From Stenotrophomonas hibiscicola ATCC 19867 (GTDB lineage Bacteria > Pseudomonadota > Gammaproteobacteria > Xanthomonadales > Xanthomonadaceae), in NCBI RefSeq assembly GCF_000382065.1, contig NZ_KB907501.1, forward strand, positions 248,001-312,000: a DNA stretch of 64,000 nucleotides, in the 5' to 3' direction. The position numbers were made by a program, and so were the translations under genes. Below are positions 15,617 through 23,417 of this stretch, in pieces. Below the pieces are notes generated by a model. It saw only the letters and a list, made by a program, of their open reading frames with translations. It searched no databases and was not told where the DNA came from. The stretch's first letter is position 1. The number at the start of each line of letters is the position of its first letter.

Positions 15617-16678
15617 ATGAGGCTTGATCCCATTCGTTCCGCATTCTTCTTTCCGCTGCGCGGAACCAATCTGTCCCGCGCAGCCGAATTTGCCAAGGCC
15701 GGCAACAAGCGCGTGTCTCGCGGCCAACTCCGGCCGAGGTCGGCTGCCCTTGCCGGTGTACTGGTTTTCTCCGGAACGGCAGCGGCGTGCGAGCACTACA
15801 CCGCGTTTCCAGACGTTGTCCTTGATACCGTCTTTACGAATGCCCCGGAGGACCCGCAGAGGTTCATGATCCAGGAAAGAGGCCGGTCATCACTGAGGCG
15901 GTGCTCGTTCCCGGGCGGCCCAATTCCTGTCTTCGTGCGCTTGGACGTTCCGGGACTTACCTACGTGGGTGACCTGCAGTATCAGGGTAGAACCTACGCA
16001 TCGTATGCCACTTCTGAAGACTCGGCTCTACTGGCGTTCGATGTGTACTGGAATGAGGCTGACCGCAAGCCTCTTCGCCTGGGCGAAGAGCTTGAAATGG
16101 AGTACGAGACCACCGCTGGAGACGGTGTACAGTACGTGATCTCATACACCGCGCTGGTGTTCTCGCGCGGAGGACGGATGCGCACTTCCAGTATTCGCAC
16201 AGGTAGTATCTCGCTGCGATCTCCCGCGCATCCTGGTCTGGATTCCAGTGCGCCCTACTACCTGGCACCCCAGTTCCCGGCCGTGACGTGTCCGTTGCGG
16301 GATGTCTCGGAAACGCTTCAGGATGTCCAGTGGGCTGAGTTGTCCACGCCGGGCAGCACTGCCAAGGAGAAGCCGGTGGCGGTCCGCCTGAACTGCGGCA
16401 CGGATGCACCGCGCGCGCAGATCACATTGACCGATGCTGGCGACCCGAAAAATTCGGGGAGCCAGCTGACACCCACGGCCGATTCGAATGCGAAGGGCGT
16501 GCGGGTGCAACTGCTGCAAGCGGGAGGCGAAGTGAACTTTGGACGAATCTGGAATTTCGAGCCGGGTGTTGGCGGGACGCATGACATCGCATTCACGGCT
16601 CGCTACATCCGCACCGATGAGCCGTTGATGCCGGGTCTTATCAAGGGTGAGGCGGTGCTCAACGTGAGCTATTGGTAA
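15617..16678 (+). CDS. Two-domain fimbrial tip adhesin (locus 2, second)
   Basis: A 353-residue secreted protein. An unusually long positively charged N-terminus precedes the hydrophobic signal segment (AALAGVLVFSGTAAA), then CEHYTAFPDVV. The binding-like domain runs to about residue 220, with LDVPGLTYVGDLQYQGRTYA. The pilin domain (AVTCPLRDVSETLQDVQWAE onward) ends GEAVLNVSYW. GAGG lies 7 bases upstream. It has its own intergenic region with a candidate operator, so it may be separately expressed. The upstream region and N-terminal half are duplicated in 16822-17490. Confidence 0.8.
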   Translation: MRLDPIRSAFFFPLRGTNLSRAAEFAKAGNKRVSRGQLRPRSAALAGVLVFSGTAAACEHYTAFPDVVLDTVFTNAPEDPQRFMIQERGRSSLRRCSFPGGPIPVFVRLDVPGLTYVGDLQYQGRTYASYATSEDSALLAFDVYWNEADRKPLRLGEELEMEYETTAGDGVQYVISYTALVFSRGGRMRTSSIRTGSISLRSPAHPGLDSSAPYYLAPQFPAVTCPLRDVSETLQDVQWAELSTPGSTAKEKPVAVRLNCGTDAPRAQITLTDAGDPKNSGSQLTPTADSNAKGVRVQLLQAGGEVNFGRIWNFEPGVGGTHDIAFTARYIRTDEPLMPGLIKGEAVLNVSYW

Positions 16679-16751
16679 GGCCGTGCAGCGGATCGCGCGT
16701 GCACATGATGTGCGCGCGACGATCTCCTGCAGGTGTGGTGCGTTGGTGATT

Positions 16752-16767
16752 CTGCAACCAGTTTGAT
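16752..16767 (+). promoter_or_regulatory. Degenerate TGCAA motif before the third adhesin
   Basis: CTGCAACCAGTTTGAT lies 54 bases before the start at 16822. It differs by one base from the 15548 copy, consistent with a tandem duplication of gene plus promoter. Confidence 0.35.
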
Positions 16768-16821
16768 GGCGCAGCATGGCGGCCTCGGCGAGGATGGTTC
16801 GATCTTTTCCGAGGTGCCAGC

Positions 16822-17490
16822 ATGACTCATGACCGCATTCGTTCCGCACTATTCCCTCCGCCGCGCCGCACCAACGCATCCCGCGCATTACGTGCGGCCA
16901 ACACCGGCAGCAAACGAGTGTTGCGCGCCCCGCTCCAGTTGAAGGCGGTGGTTCTGGCCGGTGCACTGATGGTCTTCGGTACGGCAGCGGCATGCGAGCA
17001 GTACTCGGCGTACCCCGACGTTGTGCTTGATTCTTTCTATGCATCCGCTCCGACACAACCTCGGATGTTCATGGACCAGGAGCGCGGGCGCTCGGCAATG
17101 AGGAAGTGCTCATTCCCCGGAGGACCGATTCCGATCTTCGTGCGCCTGGACGTGCCGGGGCTTACCTATGTGGGGGAGCTGCAGTATGAAGGCAGGACGT
17201 ATGCGTCCTACGCCACCTCTGCCGATTCGGCCCTGTTGGCCTTCGACGTGTACTGGAATGCTCTCGACCGCACGCCGCTGCGTCTGGGTGAGGAGATGGA
17301 AATCATGTACGAAACGCGCGCCGGCGATGGCCTGCAATACACCATCAACTACACAGCGCTTGTGTTCTCGCGCGGCGGACGGATGCAGTCCTCCAGCATC
17401 CGCACCGGAGTCATTTCGCTGCGCTCGCCGATGTACCCAAGCCTGGACAGCAGTGCCTACTACTATCTTGCACCAACCTTCAGTCCGTGA
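16822..17490 (+). CDS. Truncated fimbrial adhesin, binding domain only
   Basis: A 222-residue product closely related to residues 1-225 of the protein at 15617-16678: same long basic N-terminus and signal segment, same LDVPGLTYVGELQYEGRTYA, ending YYYLAPTFSP. It stops exactly where the pilin domain (AVTCPL in the neighbour) should begin. The junction aligns with a one-base shift, after which homology is lost. Without a pilin domain it cannot be built into a pilus by donor-strand exchange. It is either a decaying copy or a silent donor of binding-domain sequence. Another frame after the break encodes GADVTFRGTVTAVT, vaguely like the start of a mature pilin, but this is not convincing. Confidence 0.75.
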   Translation: MTHDRIRSALFPPPRRTNASRALRAANTGSKRVLRAPLQLKAVVLAGALMVFGTAAACEQYSAYPDVVLDSFYASAPTQPRMFMDQERGRSAMRKCSFPGGPIPIFVRLDVPGLTYVGELQYEGRTYASYATSADSALLAFDVYWNALDRTPLRLGEEMEIMYETRAGDGLQYTINYTALVFSRGGRMQSSSIRTGVISLRSPMYPSLDSSAYYYLAPTFSP

Positions 17491-17823
17491 GGATGGCGCT
17501 GATGTGACCTTCCGCGGAACCGTCACAGCTGTCACGCCAGAGACTGGACTTCACGAAAGCTGGGGTACGAGCGCAGTTGCTGTAGCAGGTGCTGAATGAT
17601 TCCGGTTTCGCAATGTCGTCGCATTCTCGCCATTTTTCTTGAATGGGGGCAACGCGTCAATCTGCGCGATGTTGGTGGAGCGCTGACAGGCTAATTCGGT
17701 TGTGTCGCGACAAGTGGTGACGCAAGTGCTGTGGCTATGCCGTATTCCACATTGCAACTAATTGCATGGTGGGTGGGTAACGCGACATCCACCATGCCGG
17801 TCTCGACAAATGGAGATCCGGAC
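17491..17823. other. Gene-free gap before autotransporter B
   Basis: These 333 bases hold the frayed end of the adhesin array (17491-17600) and then a less GC-rich stretch. An exact palindromic motif lies 57 bases before the autotransporter start. I see no other gene, terminator or RNA. Confidence 0.5.
17752..17767 (+). promoter_or_regulatory. TGCAA-N4-TTGCA palindromic motif, exact copy
   Basis: TTGCAACTAATTGCAT is the exact reverse complement of the copies at 9160 and 11070, here pointing toward autotransporter B. Confidence 0.55.
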
Positions 17824-20748
17824 ATGCAAATCGATCAGGTCCACTACTCGGCGTTGGCCTTGGCACTGACGGCTACACTCGCCGTTGGCATTCCCGTCAA
17901 GGCACACGCACAGCAGGTCATTGCGGACGGTGACGCGCAAATCCCGGCAGCGGGCGATTACAGTGCAACCGGAGTGGGCAATCATGCGTTCCATGCGCTG
18001 AATGGCGGCAGCATCGTGCCGTTGGGTGCGGTCAACGTGAGTACGGATGGCGATGGTGCATCCGCGGCGCGTGCCGAAGGCGCTGGTAGTCGTATCGAAC
18101 TGAACGGTTCGACCTTGGTCACCACCGGCTTCGGTGCCACCACGGCACTGGCGACGACGGGCGGTGAACTGAATCTGACGGCGACCGACGTGATCAACAA
18201 GGGTACCGGCATGGGCGTTGTGGCCCATACCGGGAGCCAGGCCACGCTGCAGGATGTGAACATCCGCATGGAGGGGGTGTCGTCAGTGGGTCTCTCCGGC
18301 GGCGGTGACATCACGATGACCGGTGGCTCGATCTCGGCAATGGGGCTGGGCAGCCGGGCGGTGTCGGCCACCGGAGCGAACATGAGCCTGACCGGCGTTG
18401 AGATTGAGGGTGCGTCCGGCATCTGGCTGGCCGATAACAACCAGCTCGACCTTGCGGGAAGCACCGTGAGGGCCAGCGGCATCGCGCTGGACATCAATGG
18501 CCGCGGCAACGCAGTCACTGTGGTGGACTCCAGCTTCCATAGCACCGGCGATGGGACGGGAACCGTCAAGATGTTCTCCGATTCAACGTTGGCGATGGCA
18601 CGCAGTTCCGTCATCAGCGAGGGTGATCGCGCTGTCGGCATCGATGTGCGAACCGGTACGGTGGATCTAGACAGTGTGAATGTGACCACGTCGGGCGAGA
18701 GCAGCCATGGGTTGTATGCCGACTTCACTGGTATCGGTATCGATCCGACCATCAGCGCACGTGCGACCCAGGTTGTTACGTCTGGCGTCGGGGCCATTGG
18801 CGCCGTGGCACGCAAGGGCGGCAGCATCCACCTGGACGACAGCATCATCCGCACCGAGGGGCGCGAGGCCTACGGTGTGCTGGCCGGTGGCACCGGTGCG
18901 ATGACGTTGACCGGGACCGACGTCCGTACCGAGGGTGAGGGCGCATGGGCCGCCGTCATCAATGACAACGGCAGCCTGGGCATCGATGGTAGTTCGCTGG
19001 TGAGCGCCCAGCATGGCGGTGTCTGGGTACGGAGCAGCCGTGACCCGGGTTTGACGTTGTCCAACAACGCTTACGTATCCGGTGGCAACGGCATCGCCAT
19101 CGCGCTGGATGCGGCGGTGGCCGGTCGCTTCGATGTGGTCGTCCGGGGTGGTTCGCAGATGGTCGGCGACATCGTCATCACGCCCGAGGACGAGGATGCC
19201 GGTCTGGTGCCGCAGTCCGATGTGCACGTGCGCCTGGCAGACGGGTCGCTGTGGCAGGGCACGTCCAACCTGGTGCAGACGATGGCGATTGAAAGCGGTA
19301 GCCAGTGGACACTGACCGGCGACGCTACGGTGGGCGAGCTGGATGTGCGCAACAGCGGCGTGGCGTTGTCCGACGCCAGTGGCCGCTTCAACACGCTCAC
19401 CGTGGAGGGCGACCTGCACAGCGAAGGCGCCACGTTCCTGTTCCAGGGCGCCTTGGGCGGTGACGACAGCGCCTTTGATCGCCTGCATGTGCGTGGCGAT
19501 ACTTCGGGCGATGCAAGCATTGCGGTGAGGAACATTGGCGGCGTTGGCGCTCAGACCACCGATGGCATCCAGCTGATCGAAGTGGACGGTGCATCGCTGG
19601 CAACCTATACGCTGGCCGGCCGCGCCGTGGGCGGCTCCTATGAGTACTTCCTCTTCAAGGGGGGCGTGACTGATCCCACCGATGGCAACTGGTATCTGCG
19701 TTCGCAATGGTTTGATGTCTGCAAGGACAATCCGGCCGCGCCGGGCTGTGTGGTGGACCCGGTTGATCCGGTTGACCCCATCGATCCGGTGGACCCCGTG
19801 GATCCGGTGGATCCGGTGGATCCGGTGCCGGTGCTGCGTCCCGAAGCCGGGGCGTACCTGGCCAACCAGTCGGCAGCCATCAACATGTTTTCCCATCGCC
19901 TGAACGACCGCATCGGTGCCGTTTCGCTGGATGAAGGCCGTGCCGCGTGGGTGCGCGTGGGCCGTCAGCAGGCGGACTTCAGCGCGGTCGGTGGTCAGCT
20001 GTCGATTGATGGCAACACCTCGGTGCTGCAGATTGGCACTGATCTGGTTCGCCGAGGCAATGCAGCGTTCGGCGTGATGCTGGGCACGGGGCGTGCCGAC
20101 AGCAGTGCAGTGTCCGATCTGACCGGCTACAGCGCCAAGGGTCGGGTGCGCGGCAGCGCGGTGGGTGTGTACGGCACCTGGTTGCAGGCCGCTGACGGCA
20201 CGCAGGGTGCGTACATGGATGCAAACCTGCAGCACGGCCGTTTCGATAACCGGGTGCAGGGCATCGGCCTGGAGCCGGAGCACTACGATTCGCGCATGAC
20301 AAGTGCGTCGCTGGAGGCCGGCTACACCTTCAACGTGTGGCAGGGCATCGCCAGCGCGCTGTATGTGCAGCCGCAGCTGCAGCTGAGCTATGTCGATTTC
20401 CGCGCTGATCGCCACGTGGAGAGCAATGGCACGGTGATCGACCACGCCGATGCCGGTGGCCTGAGTGGGCGCCTGGGCATACGTGTGTTCGGTCATGGCA
20501 CTGCGGCCGGCAACACCGTGCAGCCGTACCTGGGCATGAACTGGCTGCGCGGCAGCGGCATCAGCACGTTGCAGTTCAACGATGACACGCTGGGCGCGGA
20601 TGTGCCGCGCAATCGTTATGAAGTGCAGGCCGGTGCCGAGTTCAAGCTGGGCCAGCGCTGGGGCGCATGGGGCGGGCTGAGCGTACAGCGCGGTGAGCAC
20701 GGCTACCGCAACGTGGGTGGCCAGGTGGGCGTGCGCATGGCCTGGTAA
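17824..20748 (+). CDS. Type V autotransporter, pertactin/AIDA-like (B)
   Basis: A 974-residue self-secreted surface protein. The signal peptide ends AHAQ. The passenger (about residues 28-640) is made of short beta-helix-like repeats, for example TMTGGSISAMGLGSRAVSAT and MTLTGTDVRTEGEGAWAAVI. A Val-Asp-Pro linker near residues 644-670 leads to VPVLRPEAGAYLANQ, then a beta-barrel of about 280 residues ending GVRMAW. GGAG lies 8 bases before the ATG at 17824. The linker and pre-barrel segment match autotransporter A in style, and the passenger is longer. Adhesin or biofilm role is likely for the family; no catalytic motif was seen. Confidence 0.9.
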   Translation: MQIDQVHYSALALALTATLAVGIPVKAHAQQVIADGDAQIPAAGDYSATGVGNHAFHALNGGSIVPLGAVNVSTDGDGASAARAEGAGSRIELNGSTLVTTGFGATTALATTGGELNLTATDVINKGTGMGVVAHTGSQATLQDVNIRMEGVSSVGLSGGGDITMTGGSISAMGLGSRAVSATGANMSLTGVEIEGASGIWLADNNQLDLAGSTVRASGIALDINGRGNAVTVVDSSFHSTGDGTGTVKMFSDSTLAMARSSVISEGDRAVGIDVRTGTVDLDSVNVTTSGESSHGLYADFTGIGIDPTISARATQVVTSGVGAIGAVARKGGSIHLDDSIIRTEGREAYGVLAGGTGAMTLTGTDVRTEGEGAWAAVINDNGSLGIDGSSLVSAQHGGVWVRSSRDPGLTLSNNAYVSGGNGIAIALDAAVAGRFDVVVRGGSQMVGDIVITPEDEDAGLVPQSDVHVRLADGSLWQGTSNLVQTMAIESGSQWTLTGDATVGELDVRNSGVALSDASGRFNTLTVEGDLHSEGATFLFQGALGGDDSAFDRLHVRGDTSGDASIAVRNIGGVGAQTTDGIQLIEVDGASLATYTLAGRAVGGSYEYFLFKGGVTDPTDGNWYLRSQWFDVCKDNPAAPGCVVDPVDPVDPIDPVDPVDPVDPVDPVPVLRPEAGAYLANQSAAINMFSHRLNDRIGAVSLDEGRAAWVRVGRQQADFSAVGGQLSIDGNTSVLQIGTDLVRRGNAAFGVMLGTGRADSSAVSDLTGYSAKGRVRGSAVGVYGTWLQAADGTQGAYMDANLQHGRFDNRVQGIGLEPEHYDSRMTSASLEAGYTFNVWQGIASALYVQPQLQLSYVDFRADRHVESNGTVIDHADAGGLSGRLGIRVFGHGTAAGNTVQPYLGMNWLRGSGISTLQFNDDTLGADVPRNRYEVQAGAEFKLGQRWGAWGGLSVQRGEHGYRNVGGQVGVRMAW
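19753..19824 (+). repeat. Eight in-frame 9-bp repeats coding Val-Asp-Pro linker
   Basis: Eight consecutive 9-base units encode VDP or IDP triplets. The last three are identical (GTGGATCCG). Slippage here would change linker length by three residues without breaking the frame. Confidence 0.85.
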
Positions 20749-20780
20749 GCGGCAATGCCGGGGTCGGCACGCGGACCTCT

Positions 20781-20870
20781 GTAGAGCCGAGCCCACGCTC
20801 GGCTCACCGCGCGAAGCGCGGGTGCATCGTGATCTGAGCGAAGAGCAGCCGAGCGTGGGCTCGGCTCTAC
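20781..20870. repeat. SMAG-type REP dimer with internal hairpin
   Basis: GTAGAGCCGAGCCCACGCTC and its inverted mate ending GGGCTCGGCTCTAC flank CCGCGCGAAGCGCGG. It lies between the converging autotransporter B and FAD oxidase genes and may terminate both. Confidence 0.85.
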
Positions 20871-20911
20871 AGGTGCACGCCTTGATAGCGCCGGTTCATG
20901 CCCGGCCAGCA

Positions 20912-22297
20912 TCACACCGGCGGCAGCACCTTGCCCGGGTTGAGAATGCCATCCGGATCCAACGCAGCCTTGATCGCGCGCATCGTCGCCAGCGTGGCCG
21001 GGCTGAACGCCTGTGCCATGAAATCGCGCTTGGCCAGACCAATGCCATGCTCACCGGACAACGTGCCGCCCAGGGACAGCGTCAGTTCGAAGATCTTCGG
21101 CAGCGCGGCATGCGCGCGTGCGTTCTCATCGGCATCGTCCGGGTGGTAAAGAATGTTGACGTGCAGGTTGCCGTTGCCGGCATGACCGAAGGTGACGATG
21201 GTTAGCGAATAGTCGCGCGCCAACGCCTGCACGCCAGCCACCAGTTCCGGAATGCGCGACACCGGCACCACCACGTCTTCATTGATCTTGCCGGGCGCTA
21301 CGGTGCGCAGTGCCGGCGACAGTGCCTTGCGCGCGGCCCACAGCTGGTCGCGTGCACGGCCTTCCATCGCCACGTCCAGCTCGATCATGCCGTCGCCTTC
21401 GGCGGCGCTGGCCAGTGCCTGCAGCAGGTAGGGCAGGGTGTCGTGGTCACCATCGGCTTCGACCAGCAGCATCGCGCCTGCCTCGGGTACGTCAGCACCA
21501 TTGAGGCGCAACAGCTCCAGGCTGCGTGAATCCATGAATTCCAGGCGCGTGGGCACCACCGGCTGCGACATCAGGCGTGACACTGCGGCGGCGGCCGCAT
21601 CGGCGTCGCGGTACAGCACGCGCAATCCGGCCTGGCTGACCGGCAGCGGGGTCAGCTTGAGGGTGGCCTCCACGATCAGCGCCAACGTGCCTTCGCTGCC
21701 CACCAGCAGGTGGGTGAGGTCGTAGCCGGTGGAATCCTTGGTGTAGGCACCCCCGCAGCGGATCACCTCGCCGGTGCCGGTGACGGCCACCAGGCCCAGC
21801 ACGTTGTCGCGGCTGGTGCCGTACTTCACGGCGCGTGGGCCACCGGCGTTGCAGGCCAGGTTGCCACCCACGCTGCAGATCTCCGCGCTGGAAGGATCGG
21901 GCGCCCAGAACAGGCCGTGCGGTGCCAGGGCTTGCTGAAGCGTTCCATTGAGCACGCCCGGCTGCACCACGGCGCAGCGATCACCGGCACGGATCTCCAC
22001 GATGCGGTCCATGCGGGTGAACGACAGCACGATGCTGCCCGGCAACGGCACGGCAGCGCCGGTGGTGCCGGTGCCCGCGCCGCGCGCAACCAGCGCCACG
22101 TGATGTGCACGGCAGGCGCGCACCAGTGCCTGTACCTGTTCGACGCTGGCGGGCAGCGCGACGGCAGCGGGGCGCTGGTGGCGCCACGAGTTGTCCTGCG
22201 CGTTCGCCTCCAGCGCGTTGTCATCCATGCGCCAGCCCTCCGCTCCCAGCAGGGCAGACAGTTCGGCAACCAGGGCAGCGGGCAGGGCAGTACTCAT
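20912..22297 (-). CDS. FAD-linked 2-hydroxyacid oxidase/dehydrogenase (GlcD family)
   Basis: A 461-residue flavoenzyme of the VAO fold. The N-terminal FAD_binding_4 domain carries ARGAGTGTTGAAVPL and GGNLACNAGGPRAVKYGTSR. The C-terminal FAD-oxidase domain has the metal/substrate-site signature FGHAGNGNLHVN and GGTLSGEHGIGLAKR. It would oxidise a D-2-hydroxyacid such as D-lactate, glycolate or D-2-hydroxyglutarate; sequence alone does not decide which. No GlcE or GlcF partner is adjacent. Its start overlaps the stop of 22294-22938 by four bases, so the two are probably cotranscribed. Confidence 0.88.
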   Translation of the reverse strand: MSTALPAALVAELSALLGAEGWRMDDNALEANAQDNSWRHQRPAAVALPASVEQVQALVRACRAHHVALVARGAGTGTTGAAVPLPGSIVLSFTRMDRIVEIRAGDRCAVVQPGVLNGTLQQALAPHGLFWAPDPSSAEICSVGGNLACNAGGPRAVKYGTSRDNVLGLVAVTGTGEVIRCGGAYTKDSTGYDLTHLLVGSEGTLALIVEATLKLTPLPVSQAGLRVLYRDADAAAAAVSRLMSQPVVPTRLEFMDSRSLELLRLNGADVPEAGAMLLVEADGDHDTLPYLLQALASAAEGDGMIELDVAMEGRARDQLWAARKALSPALRTVAPGKINEDVVVPVSRIPELVAGVQALARDYSLTIVTFGHAGNGNLHVNILYHPDDADENARAHAALPKIFELTLSLGGTLSGEHGIGLAKRDFMAQAFSPATLATMRAIKAALDPDGILNPGKVLPPV

Positions 22298-22938
22298 GAC
22301 AGATCTCGTGGGGAAGCAGGAGCGGGTTGGATCAGTTTCCAGGCAACAACGGCGCCGGCCAGCGGCAGCCAGACCCAGCGCAGTTCAGAGAGCAGGGTGG
22401 CGATGCCGCGCGCGCTGAAGAACTGCGGCGCAAACGGTGAAACGCGGATCGGCCGCCACGGGGCGAAGAAGCGCTGTTCGCTCCACGGCCAGGCGAGGGC
22501 AACGCCGAGGCCACCGGAGGTCATTGCGTCGAGCAGGGGATGGCTGGCGGCGCAGATGAAGACGAACACCGCCGCCTGTACGGTGGACGCCAACGTTGGC
22601 CCTCGCTGGGTAGGTGCCAACCTTGGTTGGCACGAAACCGCCGACCAAGGTCGGCGACTACCGGAGCTGTGTGGTGTCGACCAAGGCCGGCCGCTACCAA
22701 AGAACGCCCACACCGCGGCCAACGCGGCCAGCACGCAGGCAAACAACAACGAATGGCTGGCACCGCGATGGCCGAACGCATCGGCATAGGGAATGTGCAG
22801 GGCAAAGGCCAGTACATCGGCATCGGGCAGCATCGCCGCGACCACACCCGCAGCGAGCAACCACGCAGGAATGCGGCCACGATCCGCGGCGCACCACAGC
22901 GCCAGCGGTACAGCGGCATGGGTGATGATCGACGGCAT
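22294..22938 (-). CDS. YdjM-like inner-membrane metal-dependent hydrolase family protein with REP insertion
   Basis: A 214-residue membrane protein of the YdjM/LexA-regulated type: N-terminal MPSIITHAAVPLAL, MLPDADVLAF, GHRGASHSLLFA, then CAASHPLLDAMTSGGLGVAL and FFAPWRPIRVSPF. The His and Asp residues of these motifs are the putative metal ligands. About 30 residues (81-111) in the loop between two membrane segments are encoded by a three-part REP cluster (22610-22697), which the frame crosses intact. That segment is low in hydrophobic residues and rich in Arg, Ser and Pro. Physiological role is not established for the family. Confidence 0.8.
   Translation of the reverse strand: MPSIITHAAVPLALWCAADRGRIPAWLLAAGVVAAMLPDADVLAFALHIPYADAFGHRGASHSLLFACVLAALAAVWAFFGSGRPWSTPHSSGSRRPWSAVSCQPRLAPTQRGPTLASTVQAAVFVFICAASHPLLDAMTSGGLGVALAWPWSEQRFFAPWRPIRVSPFAPQFFSARGIATLLSELRWVWLPLAGAVVAWKLIQPAPASPRDLS
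22610..22697. repeat. REP cluster inside a coding sequence
   Basis: Three GTAG/CTAC palindromes in a row: GTAGGTGCCAACCTTGGTTG at 22610, a GCCGACCAAGGTCGGCGACTAC unit ending 22661, and a GACCAAGGCCGGCCGCTAC unit ending 22697. All lie within the YdjM-like gene without breaking its frame. Confidence 0.85.
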
Positions 22939-22978
22939 CAGTCACGCACCATGGTCGTGCCGGCCAGGCTGCGCGCTG

Positions 22979-23030
22979 GTAGATGCCAACCTTGGTTGGC
23001 ACAGAAGCGCCAACCAAGGTTGGCCTCTAC
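22979..23030. repeat. REP dimer, CCAACCTTGGTTGG stem
   Basis: GTAGATGCCAACCTTGGTTG and its inverted mate ending AAGGTTGGCCTCTAC. Same stem sequence as the first unit inside the neighbouring gene at 22610, so one probably gave rise to the other. Confidence 0.85.
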
Positions 23031-23048
23031 CAGAGCGGACGGTACACA

Positions 23049-23417
23049 TCAGCAATCATCCAGCCGGAACGCATCGCGCAGCCAGTTCAACTGCGGAGGT
23101 TCACCCGTGGCTTCCACCACATCGAAACGGCAGGGCGCATCGGCAAGCGCGGGATGGTCCTGCAGGTACAGCAACGCGGCATGTGCCACGCGTCGGCACT
23201 TGCGCACATCCACCGAGGCCGCGCCGCCACCGAAATCGGATCGCGCGCGGTAACGCACTTCCACGAAGACCACGGTGCCGGCGTCGTCCATCACCAGGTC
23301 CAGTTCACCGCCGCGATAACGCACGTTGCGCGCACGCGGCTGCAGTCCGGCCTGCTGCAGATGCTGCTCGGCGGCGGCTTCCACCGCCGAGCCCCGTTGG
23401 CTGCGCTCAGCGACCAC
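23049..23417 (-). CDS. yraN: YraN/UPF0102 family protein
   Basis: A 122-residue protein of the nuclease-fold YraN family. The signature GGELDLVM...VVFVEVRYR (Asp, Glu and Lys/Arg of a PD-D/ExK-like site) is intact, followed by [20 protein letters not shown] and CRFDVV. A GTG at 23417 is chosen because it gives the usual length; the frame overlaps the lppC stop by 11 bases, suggesting coupling. Biochemical function is unproven. The yraN-lppC-rsmI arrangement is conserved in many proteobacteria. Confidence 0.85.
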   Translation of the reverse strand: MVAERSQRGSAVEAAAEQHLQQAGLQPRARNVRYRGGELDLVMDDAGTVVFVEVRYRARSDFGGGAASVDVRKCRRVAHAALLYLQDHPALADAPCRFDVVEATGEPPQLNWLRDAFRLDDC

